DNA of 64,000 nt from Neocallimastix lanati (nom. inval.) (taxonomy: Eukaryota > Neocallimastigomycota > Neocallimastigomycetes > Neocallimastigales > Neocallimastigaceae), in NCBI GenBank assembly GCA_016946835.1, contig JACVTC010000002.1, positions 2,437,001 to 2,501,000 on the forward strand. The letters run 5' to 3'. Under the pieces are notes generated by a model, which was not told the origin of the DNA, made no database searches, and saw only the letters and a program-made list of their open reading frames with translations. Below, one piece after another: positions 31,202-47,260 of the stretch (position 1 is the stretch's first letter; the number at the start of each line of letters is the position of its first letter). The position numbers and the translations under genes are program-made.

Positions 31202-34150
31202 ATGGAAGAAGTAAACAATAGTAATGCAACACTCAAGGATGGATTCGCCGGCGATAGAAGGTATTTTAAAGGATTCCTCGCTAAAATTGAACTTCTTTTT
31301 ATGATCTATCCAGATAGATTCGTTGATGATGAATCAAAAGTGGTATACATTATTTCAAGACTATATGGAACCGCTACGAACTGGGCAGCAACGTTAATTG
31401 AAAACATGGATCCATGCCTAGGTAATTACGAAGAATTCATCGAACGAATGAAATCGGTTTTTGGGAATAATGACGCAACTTTCGTGGCAAACCATAGGTT
31501 AAGAACAATAAAGCAAAAAAGAATCGGTGATATTCAACATTACATCATGAAATTCAACCGATATGCTGATGATTCATCTTGGAACGAAGAAGCCAAGATG
31601 GATGCTTTCTTGGATGGATTACAAGACCAAATAGCTACCAGAATACTCGAAATGTTTCCAGGACCCCGTTCATTATTCGCAATGCAAACAATTGCTTCCA
31701 GAATTGATAGCCGCATATCAAACCATCGAAACTTTAATAACTTAACCAACCGACAAAACAACAATAATAGTAATACTAGAAACAATTTTAAAAGAAACGC
31801 TGGTAAAAAACCTTTTCAATCCAAACCTAATAAAACCCATGGACCTCTTTCAAAAGAAGAGAAAGAAAGAAGAAGAAAGGAAAACCTCTGCCTCTATTGT
31901 GGATCTACTGACCACCAACTTGATAATTGCCCCATCAAAAACAGAAAAAGAAACAATAATAACAGTACAAACAGTAATACTACTTACGTAACAAATCCAG
32001 AAACAACCAAACCAAGACCAAGACTCTCTGATAATCCCAATGTTAAAACTGCAACCTTTGAATTCAATATAAGTACCTCAAACGCTTCTGTTAAAACCAA
32101 AATTTTAATTGACTCCGGATCACAATTAAATCTTATGGATATCTACTTCGCAAAAGAAAATAATATTCCCTTCGAAAAACAAAATGTTGTCCCACAAGTC
32201 TCCGGTATAGGTGGAAATCAAACTATATTAGGCAAAACCATGCCACTCTCCCTCACTTATGATAATCACAAATGCTTAGCTGAATTCTACATCATCGATT
32301 TACCCTCTTACTGCTGCATACTTGGCTCTGAATGGCTCTGTACCCATAATCCAATGATAAATTTCTCTGAAAAGAAACTTTGCTTTAAATCAAGTTATTG
32401 CACTAATAATTGCCTGGTTATTCCTATGACTTTCACTGCTCACGTTACAGAAAAAGAACCCCAACTTGATGATGAAACCTTAGAATTAATTAATCAACCT
32501 GAAACGAACAATCTTCCTGAAAAGCTTTTGCAATTTATTGATGTCTTCGATGAAAAATCTGCCAACAAACTACCACCTCATCGTCAATATGATTGTGAGA
32601 TAAAACTAAAACCCGATGCGCTCTCAAGAAGACCTGATTATGCTGCTTCTGAACAAAATTCTAATGAAATCCCCTTCTCAGTGCTCCGTCCTGAAAACTT
32701 TGCTGCTTTCCCAACTTCCGCTGTACCTTTCACTGAAGAAATCCTTTCCGAATGTAAAAACGATTCATTTTATCATAACGTTTGTGACTACCTTGGAAAT
32801 AACAAGCTCCCAATCCCACATCCTAAAATCGATAAATTCTCACTTAGTAACGGTTACCTTCTCTTTGACAACAAACTTTATATTCCGCCTAACTGCCGCT
32901 CACACGCTTTTAAGATCTGCCATGACTCTCCCTCCGCTGGTCACTTCGGAATTCGAAAAACAATTAATCTTTTAAATCGCGACTTTTGGTGGCCCTCGCT
33001 TAACTCTGATGCTAAAGACTATATTCGCTCCTGCGAAACTTGCTGCCGTTCTAAGGACTCAAGACACAAACCTTATGGATACTTACAACCGCTTGAAATT
33101 CCTAATCGCCCTTGGATCTCTATTGCTATGGATTTTATTACCGATCTCCCTGAATCTTCTGGTTTTACTTGTATCTTTGTCATTGTCGACCGCTTCTCTA
33201 AAATGTGCCACTTTATTCCTTTTGAAAACGTTCCTTCCGCCCCTGACACTGCTTCTGCTTTTATGAAAACCGTCTTTCGACTCCACGGCTTACCAAATGA
33301 AATTCTATCCGATAGAGGAACCCAATTTACCTCTAAATTTTGGACTGCTGTTTGCGACGCCCTCGACATTAAGTTGAAGTTCTCTTCTCCATTCCATCAC
33401 CAAACTAACGGTTTGACGGAGAGGGTGAACTCCGTTATTGAACAATATTTAAGATGTTTTGCTAACTACAAAGGATCTAATTGGAGTAACTATCTTTATC
33501 TGGCCGAATTCAGTTACAACAATGCAATCCAGGAATCGTCTAATTACTCACCTTTCTATGCAAATTATGGATTCAATCCTAGGCATTCACCAGAAATACC
33601 AAGTAACATCGATGTACCAAGAGCTGAAGACTTTGTAGTAAATTTATCTGATCTCTCTAAGGAATTAAAAAAGAATTTGGAAACCGCCTCTAAGAAACAA
33701 GAAAACTTTGCAAATAAACACAGAACCCAAGCCCCAGAATTCAAGAAAAATGATAAAGTATGGCTGAATAGTTCTCTCATTTTAAGAAACAAAAACAAAA
33801 AACTTAAACCAAGAAAATTAGGACCTTTCAAAATTATAAAGAAAATCTCTCCGGTAACTTACAAATTAGATCTACCAAAGAAGTATAGAATTCATCCAAT
33901 TATACATGTATCCGAATTAGAACCATATTATGAAGACAATTTTAATAGAACTCAAGCACCACCTCCACCGGTTATCATAGATGATGAAGAAGAATATGAA
34001 GTTGAAAAGATTCTGGATAAAAGAAAACATTATGGAAAAATTCAATATCTCATCAAATGGAAAAGATACTCACTATCTGATGCCTCGTGGGAACCTGAAT
34101 CCAACCTCAACTGCCCTGAACTAATCAAAGAATTTAATGAGTCCAACTAA
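31202..34150 (+). CDS. Gag-protease-integrase-chromodomain polyprotein lacking RT and RNase H
   Basis: One open frame of 982 codons. Gag capsid (about 30-170), CCHC knuckle LCLYCGSTDHQLDNC (229-243), protease ILIDSGSQ (301-308). At residue 471 the sequence CEIKLKP, which normally leads into reverse transcriptase, joins directly to DALSRRPDY, which normally ends RNase H. Integrase follows with an HHCC finger (about 573-615), Asp 644, Asp 704 (LSDRGTQF) and Glu 740 (GLTERVNS), then a C-terminal chromodomain (about 931-980, VEKILDKR...YLIKWKRYSLSDASWEP). About 400 residues are missing with the frame kept. The protein could form particles, process itself and integrate, but needs reverse transcriptase from elsewhere. 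Higher GC than the flanks. No stop or frameshift. Confidence 0.93.
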   Translation: MEEVNNSNATLKDGFAGDRRYFKGFLAKIELLFMIYPDRFVDDESKVVYIISRLYGTATNWAATLIENMDPCLGNYEEFIERMKSVFGNNDATFVANHRLRTIKQKRIGDIQHYIMKFNRYADDSSWNEEAKMDAFLDGLQDQIATRILEMFPGPRSLFAMQTIASRIDSRISNHRNFNNLTNRQNNNNSNTRNNFKRNAGKKPFQSKPNKTHGPLSKEEKERRRKENLCLYCGSTDHQLDNCPIKNRKRNNNNSTNSNTTYVTNPETTKPRPRLSDNPNVKTATFEFNISTSNASVKTKILIDSGSQLNLMDIYFAKENNIPFEKQNVVPQVSGIGGNQTILGKTMPLSLTYDNHKCLAEFYIIDLPSYCCILGSEWLCTHNPMINFSEKKLCFKSSYCTNNCLVIPMTFTAHVTEKEPQLDDETLELINQPETNNLPEKLLQFIDVFDEKSANKLPPHRQYDCEIKLKPDALSRRPDYAASEQNSNEIPFSVLRPENFAAFPTSAVPFTEEILSECKNDSFYHNVCDYLGNNKLPIPHPKIDKFSLSNGYLLFDNKLYIPPNCRSHAFKICHDSPSAGHFGIRKTINLLNRDFWWPSLNSDAKDYIRSCETCCRSKDSRHKPYGYLQPLEIPNRPWISIAMDFITDLPESSGFTCIFVIVDRFSKMCHFIPFENVPSAPDTASAFMKTVFRLHGLPNEILSDRGTQFTSKFWTAVCDALDIKLKFSSPFHHQTNGLTERVNSVIEQYLRCFANYKGSNWSNYLYLAEFSYNNAIQESSNYSPFYANYGFNPRHSPEIPSNIDVPRAEDFVVNLSDLSKELKKNLETASKKQENFANKHRTQAPEFKKNDKVWLNSSLILRNKNKKLKPRKLGPFKIIKKISPVTYKLDLPKKYRIHPIIHVSELEPYYEDNFNRTQAPPPPVIIDDEEEYEVEKILDKRKHYGKIQYLIKWKRYSLSDASWEPESNLNCPELIKEFNESN

Positions 34151-34470
34151 ATATAAATCATTTAATCAAAAATAAATTTTATTTCATCAAAGTACTATTA
34201 ATCATTCTAACTTATGATTATTTTAAAAAAAAAAAAAAAAAAAAAAAATTATTTTATATTATTCAAAAACATTTATTCTAGATAGTTTTATTTTTATACT
34301 TTATTTTTAAAACTTAAAATTCATGTAATTTTTATTATCCAATGTATTAATTAAATTATCACTCCTATAAGTATTTTAGTTATAGTTTATTATTATAAAA
34401 GTTAGAATTAGAAATAGTTTAGATTTAAAGTAAAAGATTCGTCTGGCATCCGAATCCTAGAGGAGGACCA
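34151..34470 (+). other. 3' untranslated region of chromovirus
   Basis: AT-rich, with an A run near 34226 and the polypurine tract AGAGGAGGACC directly before the right LTR. Confidence 0.75.
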
Positions 34471-35072
34471 TGTAACGAATCTTAAAAAATTAGAAATTAG
34501 AATGCTGGCATAGTGGTTAGTCACTATGACCTCAGCCTGAACCACTAGGGTTCGACTCACACCTTTACTAAAATTTTATATCATTTAAATTTTAAAGAAT
34601 TTTTATACTTCATTTCTGTATTTGTTTCTGTATTTGTTTCTGTATAAATTTCTGAAAAAATTAACAAAAGAAATTCTTAGAAATTAATAGAAACAAATCA
34701 GATAGAAATTCTATTTTAATTTATCTTTTATCATTATTTCTTTTAGATTCTTTTTAACCGAAAATAATCAATTTTTATGAAACTTTTTAATGATTTTATG
34801 GTTTTAAATTTTTATGGATTTAAATTTTGAAAAACTATAAATAGGAGTGAATTTCGCAGCCAAAAGATTTTAAAAAATTGTGTTTTTATTAATTATTGAA
34901 TTAATTAATAAGTAATTCGAAATATTACAATAATTAATCTTTATAATTAATATTTTTAAATTTCTTAATTAATAAAACTATATTTTAAAAAACCAAATTA
35001 CTTATTAATCAAAAAGTGCTTACCTATTGTGTTACACTCTTTAAAAACACGGATATTCCAATATTCGTTACA
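34471..35072 (+). repeat. 3' LTR of chromovirus, intact
   Basis: 602 bp, TGTAAC...GTTACA; shows the uninterrupted form of the site where the gypsy element inserted in the other copy. Confidence 0.94.
34506..34559 (+). promoter_or_regulatory. tRNA-like Pol III A and B boxes in LTR (copy 2)
   Basis: Same boxes at 34506-34516 and 34549-34559 in the intact LTR. Confidence 0.55.
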
Positions 35073-36095
35073 TTATACATGATAGTACTGATAACAATAC
35101 TAATACAAATTTAAGAAAAAAATACAATAAAATTAATAATATAGATATTAACAAAAGGAAAAGATCAATTGATAATAATATTATAAATGATAATGAAAAT
35201 GACGACAGTGATTCCATTATATAATCACCAAATCAGAGAAAAATGAAAATTATAAATAAAAATAAGAATAAAAAGCATAAAATATTAAGTATTGTAACGA
35301 AAGACACAAATAACATCAACCAAGCTCTTAGAACTAGAGAGGTCAAAAAATGGAAAACTGCCATCAATGACGAATTGAACAATATGTATAATATCAAAGT
35401 AATGGAAATAGTGGATAAAATTCCAACTAACCCAAATATAATAGATACAAAATGGGTTATTACCACAAAAGACAATAATATCAAAAAGACACGACATGTA
35501 ACAAGAGAATTTCAACAAATTCTTGAACAGGACTTCATGGAAATTTACTCACCTACAATACAAGCGACAGTTTTAGATTAACCGTTGGCCGTTGCTGCTA
35601 ATTCAAATTGGAATTTAAAACAAATAGATATTAAAGTAGCTTATTTAAACGCAAAACTGGACTATGGAATATACACCAAAATTCCAGAGGATGACAATAA
35701 TTACAAAAAAGAAAAATAAATTTTTAGTTATTGAAAAAGCTTTAAACGGATTAAAACAGACTGATAGTATGTGGTTTAATGAAATATCAAAATTTTTTAA
35801 GAGTATTGGTTTTATTCAATATTAAAACTGATAGGTGCCTATTTGGAAAATATAATAAAATAAAGAATTAATAAGCTAATTAACTTTAAATATTGACAAT
35901 ATTTTAATTACAGGTTACGACAATTAGATCAACCAAACTATTGAAAAACTCAAATGTAAATATAAAATTCCAAAAAAGTCAACAGCAAATAAAATTATTA
36001 ATATTAACATCTATAAAACTAATATGGCTTTAAAATAAACCAAATAGATTATATTGATAAAATTATTGATAGATATAATATTGAGGTAGTCACAC
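35073..36095 (+). pseudogene. Copia-type element, downstream fragment (reverse transcriptase)
   Basis: Starts with the duplicated TTATA and continues the old element. 35243-35581 reads VKKWKTAINDELNNMY, VIDTKWVITTKDN-like, EIYSPTIQA, then a stop, then QIDIKVAYLNAKLDYGIYTKIPEDD. These match the Ty1/copia RT order (W..A...E, KWV, SPT, D(V/I)..A(F/Y)LN). Later frames read TLNIDNILITGYD, equivalent to the YVDD box, then fade near 36095. Several stops and frame changes make it inactive. Confidence 0.8.
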
Positions 36096-36447
36096 TTTCT
36101 TTTTATAAAGGTAGGATTGTCCCTACATAACAACCATACTGAGTGCTTCAGCAATGATGCTCTGACATGCATATTATTACTGAGAATTTTTCTTGTACTA
36201 TTTCTCCGAGTGCTTCTCCAGTTCGTGATTTACCTTTGAAGCGAGGTCAATATAACCTAACCTATACAGATTCGTACTAGTTCCCTTGCAAATGCATAGA
36301 TATAAGAAAGATTGCAATTTAGTAGAATATATCCACATGGACACATGAAATCATATAACTAAATACTAATGATTCCCTCTTAATTATACAGAAAAAACGC
36401 AACCCTCTCAATTAGTTCAGTATCTATTCTAATAATAATATATATAT
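36096..36447. other. GC-richer island interrupted by MULE
   Basis: Unique-looking sequence with visibly more G and C than the flanks and no coding frame; it continues after the MULE at 38044-38140, where TGATCGAACC is a B-box-like motif on the reverse strand. Probably an older repeat into which the MULE jumped. Confidence 0.45.
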
Positions 36448-36456
36448 AAGGGGGAC

Positions 36457-38034
36457 GGGAGTGGGGAATTTCGCCAGATTGCATTTCGCCAAAATTTTTG
36501 AAAGCATATGGCGTATTAAAATAATATAAAATTAAAGATGAAATTTCAAATAGTTCAATTCCTTTTAATGAAAATATAAAACATAAATATGATGAAATTT
36601 CTCAAGGTTATGGGTCTTATATGTCCTGGATATAATTCAATTAAATCCCAAATAACAAGAAGTAGAAGAAAACAGCTACCTCCTGATATAACAACATTTG
36701 ATGAAATTCCCAATGAATCAAAATATTATAAAATAAAAAGGGATAAAAATTTTATGATATTCAAAAAATAATGATTTAATTGTTTTTCAATCTCCATTCC
36801 AAGCAGAATTATTTTCTAAAAATAAACATAATTTTGCTGATTGCACATTTTGTATTGCATCAATATTTAGTTATCAAGTATTCATAACTAGAACCTATGT
36901 TACAGAATTAAATTGTTTATACACTACTGCCTTTTCTATATTAAAAAATAAAAAACAAACAACTTATGAAATATTATTTGAAGAAATAAAATAAAATTCT
37001 AGTAAATATAATAGTATTGAAATTACACCAAAAATATTTCATTGCGATTTTTAAAAAAGCTATATCTAATGCTGCAGAAAAAGTTTTTATTAATGCAAAT
37101 ATTAAATATTGTATATGGCATTTTAAAAGAGCATTAGAAATTAAAAAAAAAAAAAAGAATTATGTAGTAATAAAGTCGAAAAAATAAAAGATTTATATAT
37201 TTATTATAATAATATTTCGAACTTTCCTTTTATTAATCTTGAATATATATATGATATTTATAGTAAAATAAAAAGTGAGTGTCAAGAACATAATTATGTT
37301 TAATTTTTAGAATTTTTGGAATATGTTAAAAAAAAACCTATTTAATTAGCTATGAAACTGAAAATTGGAATTATTATGATAATATTGAGCATATTACAAA
37401 TAATGTTTCAGAAACTTTTAATTAATACTTAAAAAAATTATTTGCAAAAAAACAAACTTTTTTTTTTTTCAATTATTATCGGAATTGTAAAAAGAAGAAT
37501 CCAACTATTATATTGATTACGAAAGAAGAACTGCTGGAATTTTAAAAAATAAAAAACAAAAAAAATTAATACGAACTGAGTTAATCAAAGCTTTAGTTAA
37601 ATATTACAAAAATATGGAAATTTTATTATAAAAAAAGGAAAATGTTAGAAATGATTTCATTGAATTATGGTTGAAATGCTTAATTAATTTAAATATTAAA
37701 ATTATTGATTATATAATATATTATTAAGAAATGACAGAAAATTGACCAAATGAATTCTTTCATATATAAAAATAATTTTTTAATATTTTAAAAAAAGAAT
37801 AAATGAATAAATACAATGATTAAAGTATTTTTAATATTTATTGGATTAGGTTAGTTTAAGAACATTAAAATATATTTTAATGATAAAGTATTATTATTTT
37901 AAAAATATATATTTTTTAATTAAAATATTGTTATTATATTATTTTTTACAAAATATTAAAATATATCTTTATAATTAAATATATTATAAAGAATTTATTT
38001 ATTTATACGTCACTTGGCGAAATGCAACTCTCAC
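36457..38034 (+). mobile_element. Mutator-like (MULE) DNA transposon, decayed
   Basis: AAGGGGGAC is present on both sides (36448-36456 and 38035-38043), a 9-bp target duplication as expected for MULEs. The left end GGGAGTGGGGAATTTCGCCA and the reverse-complemented right end GTGAGAGTTGCATTTCGCCA agree at 15 of 20 positions. On the left the CATTTCGCCA core occurs a second time immediately inside. Total 1578 bp with one broken transposase. Confidence 0.85.
36540..37760 (+). pseudogene. MULE transposase, frameshifted
   Basis: Frames in order read: KHKYDEISQGYGSY; a 60-codon piece 36589-36771 containing RSRRKQLPPDITTFDEIP; QSPFQAELFSKN with FADCTFCIA (first catalytic Asp) and NKKQTTYEILFEEIK; PKIFHCDF (second Asp); KYCIWHFKRALEI (CxxH-type turn); and ENWNYYDNIEHITNNVSETFN (catalytic Glu region). 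This is the order of the MULE/DDE transposase domain. At least four frame changes and several stops; non-functional. Confidence 0.82.
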
Positions 38035-38043
38035 AAGGGGGAC

Positions 38044-41012
38044 ATACTTACTTGAAACTCTAATCACTATATTATATAAAAACCTCTTATGAGGAAAAAT
38101 GATTATAGAGCCTGATCGAACCAGTATTATTATAAATATTTATAATTTATTATATATATATATATTTTTTTTTTAAATTTATTTCTAAATTTTTTTATTT
38201 ATTATAGTTTTATTTATTTATTTTTTATTTATTTAGTTATTTATAAAATATATATTATATAATTGTTTTATTATTAATTTATTTATTTATTAACTTTAAA
38301 AATTTTTTTGAAATGCAATTTTCCGAAATGGAATTTTTAGAAATATACTCCATTTGATTTATGAGATTAATTTATGTTTGAATAATAAAAATTATTTTAT
38401 ATTAATTAAGGTTTGAATATTTTATATCAATATATTTTATTTAAATTACATTTTTTATTCATTTATTTATTAAATTAAAATATTTTTATTATTAAAAAAC
38501 TTTAATATTCTACAATTTTAGTGATAATTTAATATTTTAACAATTTATGAAATAAACTTAATTTCTAACAGATTATACTCTTTTATCCAAAAATGACCAT
38601 TTGTATATTTTTTATATTTTTTTTTTAAAACGTTTATTTTTATTTTTTTAGTATTTTAAAAATTAAAAATTTATTTTTAATATATATAATTTTATGTTAT
38701 AATATAATATGATTAATGAGTAAATAATTGTATATAATTTTAATTGGATAATATATTATATATTAAATATTAGAATATTAAATATTTATAATGAGTAAAA
38801 TATATAATATTTATTAATAAATTTAATTTAAAAAAAAAAATATGGTTATGGCTTAAATAAAAAAAATTAATTTTTTCTAATTATTTTTTTTTATATAATA
38901 TAATAAAAGTTATTAAATCTTCCTTTATATATAGATAATATATTTATTTATATATATTTATATATTTCTTCTTTAGATTCTATTTTGTTATTAAAGTTAA
39001 TTTATGTACAATAAATTGAACTAATTTCTTAAAATATATACATATATTTTATAAATTTGATAATTTTTATAATTAATACGGTAATAATTTTTATTATATA
39101 ATTTATTATATATATATTTACATCTTTTTATATATATATAGATATAGATATATAGTAAAATACTTTAAATAAAAAATATTTATTTTTTTTTTTTTGAATA
39201 AATTAAAAACTAAATTTTAAAGTTTTTTATTATTAAATTTAAATTTTTAAATTATTATATATGTATATTTTTTAAAGTGTATTATTAATAGTTAGGTAAG
39301 AAGTTTTTCCTATCTAATTTATATAAACAAAAAAAAAAAAAAAAAGATAATTGATATGTTACTATATTTTTTCTTTTTCATGTAATTTATATTAATCATC
39401 ATTATTATTAGTATATCATTAACCCATTTAATTTATTAATATTATTTAAAATATTTATTCAATATATTATTATATTTATCATTATAATAAATATTTTGTA
39501 ATTATCATATCAAATTTTATACATTATAAATTTAAATTGAAATTAAAAATTAATTTTTATTATATTAGTAATTAAATCATCATAATTTAATATTAATTAA
39601 AATAAATTAAAAAAATAATAATAATAATAAAGTTTTATTAATATTAAAATTATTACTTTTTTTTTAATTTTGTCAATAATAAAAATTCAATATACATTTA
39701 AATTAAATGACAAAAAATAATAAAGTTTAATGTTTATAATATTATAAAGTTAATTTAATAATATATCATACAGTGTTTATAATTTAACTCCTGAAATTAT
39801 GATTTATTAAATTAAATTACTTAAAAATGGATAAATATTAATAATATCTATGTAAATCACTCATTTATTTATTATTATTACTATTTTTATTATTTATATA
39901 CTTTATAATACTAAAAAATAATTCTGGATAAATTTTAGAATTATTAATTTCATAATTGATATATAATAAAAATTTAAATAATAGCTTCATTAAGGAAATA
40001 ATAGTAGTGTCCTAATATTTTAGATATTTTTAGTAATTATTTAGGGGAAATATTAAAAAAAAAAAAAGAGCTCTTAATATTTTAATATGAATTATTTATT
40101 ACATAACAAAAAATGAGCATTAAATAATTAAAAAATATATAAAATATAAAAAAATGTCTGTATAGATATCAGTAAATAAAAATATATTACTATTTATGAT
40201 TTGGAAGAATTAAGAGTTTTTGTTTTTTTCATTCCCTTTACTTATCATTTTCTAGTCTAAAAAAAAAATAGATTTATAGATTTAGAATTTAAATACCATA
40301 ACCAAAATAATAATATAAATAAAATTAAGGAAAAGTTCCAACACATCATGTATGATTAACATTTATTATTACTCATTTTATATAATTTTAATTAATGAAT
40401 TATTATATTTATATAATATTATTAAATCAGTAATTATCATCAACAATATTAACCATAATAATAATAAATTAAATATTAATTGAAAATTAAAAAAAAAAAA
40501 AAAAAAAAAATCAAAATTATAATAAATATAAAAAAAAGGGAAAAATTAATTCATTCAACCAATAATGTTAAAATTTACAATGTTTATTATATTTAATTAA
40601 AATGTAATAAAAATCACTTATAAATTATTTAAGAATTTATTTAAAAATTTTAAAAAGTTTAATAATTATGATTTTAAAAGTTTGAAAAAAATACTAATTA
40701 TTTTAATTAGAGATTATACTTTTATTATTTTTAAAGTTATTTTTTATAATCTCTAATTAAAATAATTAGTTTTTTTTTTCAAAATTATTTTATTTTTTTT
40801 TTTCTTATTCAATTTTTTTTTATATCATTTTTCTATAAATAAGTATATTTTATCCTCATTTTTAATATTCTTTTAAAATTTTATTTTTATTTTTATTTTA
40901 TTTTTGATAGAGAAGAAGGATTCAAAAAAAAAATTTTTTTTCACGAATAATAATGAATAAAATTTTATAAAAGAAAAATAATTAAATAGAAGAAGTAAAA
41001 TTTAAAATAAAA
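38044..41012. other. AT-rich intergenic region, no gene
   Basis: Nearly 3 kb of A/T with short homopolymers and (TA)n; no supported frame. GAAATGCAATTTTCCGAAATGG near 38311-38332 resembles the MULE end core. The last 100 bp before 41013 are the 5' flank of the GH9 gene and include poly-A and poly-T runs, with no recognisable element. Confidence 0.65.
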
Positions 41013-45651
<4,639 letters not shown>

Positions 45652-46560
45652 AAAGGATAAAAAATAATTATTCGATATATAATAATAAATAAAAATAAAA
45701 ATAAAAACAAACCGATAAAATAAAATAAAACAAAAAAAAAACAAAAAAAAAAAAAAAACAAAAAAAAAAACAAAAAAAACAAAAAAAAACAAAAAAAACA
45801 AAAAATTATAAATAAATAAATAGTAAGAATTTTTTCAAAAAAAAATTTTTTTTTTTTTTTGAAGACTAATAAACAAATAAAATAAATCATTTATAACAAT
45901 GATTAAAAAATTTGATGTAAATAAAAAATATAATATATATAATTATAATTATACAAATACAAAAAAAAAATTAAAAAAAAAAAAACAATATTATTCAATA
46001 AAAAAATTATCAATTATTAAAAATATAATTGTACAAAAATATATTATTATTTTTTTAAAAAAAAAAAATTTTTTTTTTTTTTTTATATATAGATAAATTA
46101 ATGATTATAATTTATTTTTTTTGTCACATTTTTATTTTTGTTATATTATTATCTTTATAAATAAATATATAAAATATAAAAAGCAAAAAATATAAATTAA
46201 TGAATTAAGAAGTAAAAAGAGTTGAATTATAAAAATTAATCAAATTAATAATAATTATTATAATAATTTTATTATGAAATTAGTGTAAACAATATAAATA
46301 TAAATACAGAATCAAGTACTGATTTTGATTGTAGTAAAGAAGTGTATAATATTAATAATATCAGTAATAGCAATAATATTGTTAATAATAGTAAAATAGG
46401 AATATTAATATTAGTGATAGTGAAAATAATAGTATCTATACTAATAATGTATTGAACAGATCGTGTTAATATTAGTAATTTTCTGAATAATGAATGCATA
46501 ACTATATAATTTCCTTCTTGGTGGTAGAAATGCATACATTATTGATTTATATTATAAAAA
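45652..46560. other. Low-complexity spacer
   Basis: Long poly-A and AAAC-type runs to about 46100, then AT-rich sequence; 46300-46460 is Asn/Ser-codon-rich on the plus strand but without a supported gene. Small Phe-rich and Lys-rich frames here are repeat artefacts. Confidence 0.7.
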
Positions 46561-46569
46561 GGAATAGAA

Positions 46570-47260
46570 TGTTTTGCTTAATACAAAAAAACATAGACTT
46601 GCACATATGGGTACCCATCTCCCATATGGCCATACAGTTATTAATTAACTGTAAGGTGATGAGTTATTGGCATACTGTATCAGCTTCGCCGCTCTCAATC
46701 GTCGTTACACACTGCCCGGAGATGCATTCCTAACGTTCCTACATATATCTCTAATGACCACGAGCATCAGAACGGAACCATTAACTCCTCCCTAGTGGGT
46801 GTAATCATTGGCGATTGGAAATTTTACAATCATCAAGGTCTATGCTTCAATTCAAAGCGTAGTATAAGGGTTGGGTGAAATAATCATCTGAGGGAAAGCC
46901 TTATGGACATCACGTGCGGTCTCATGATATCCCAGGATAGAAACCTCATCCGATTATTTGGAGCCATGCCGAGGATTCGAACCCCGCCCTCTACAGTATG
47001 TTTTGCTTAATAACCAAATCATTTATGGTGATTATTCTAAAGCGCCATTTTTACAGAAATTATACCTCGGGCTAGTATTCGACAAGGATTGCTATTCCGA
47101 TGGTATATGGACAAACGGACCAACGTCAACATTGAAAATGTAGTAAGACAGGCCAGCAGGCCTCTGAAGAAGAAGAAGACCACGATTTCTTTCTTTAAGA
47201 TTGCCAATTTAAACCTTAATTCGGAATAAGAATTCCTTAAAACAGAAATCTTAAAATCTG
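46570..47260. other. GC-richer repeat-like island with B-box motif
   Basis: About 700 bp of clearly higher GC than the surroundings. It has a near-palindrome CATATGGGTACCCAT around 46604, and GGATTCGAACCCCGCC at 46973-46988, the reverse complement of which contains a perfect B box GGTTCGAATCC. No convincing protein frame and no full cloverleaf. A tRNA-derived or LINE-like relic is possible. Confidence 0.4.

Larger units (their letters stand above)
20552..35072 (+). mobile_element. Chromovirus (gypsy) LTR element with RT/RNase H deletion, split by a nested element
   Basis: LTR ends are TGTAAC...GTTACA. The right LTR is 34471-35072 (602 bp). The left LTR is 20552-20569 plus about 29607-30190, interrupted by another LTR element. 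TTATA flanks the whole unit (20547-20551 and 35073-35077). A polypurine tract AGAGGAGGACC precedes the right LTR. The interior carries a leader repeat array and one 982-codon frame. The two LTRs look identical by eye, so insertion was recent, and the nested insertion more recent still. Confidence 0.93.

Noticed and set aside
34483-35072. Independent tRNA gene in the LTR
   Set aside because: A and B boxes are good, but no complete acceptor stem or cloverleaf could be formed; kept only as tRNA-like promoter.
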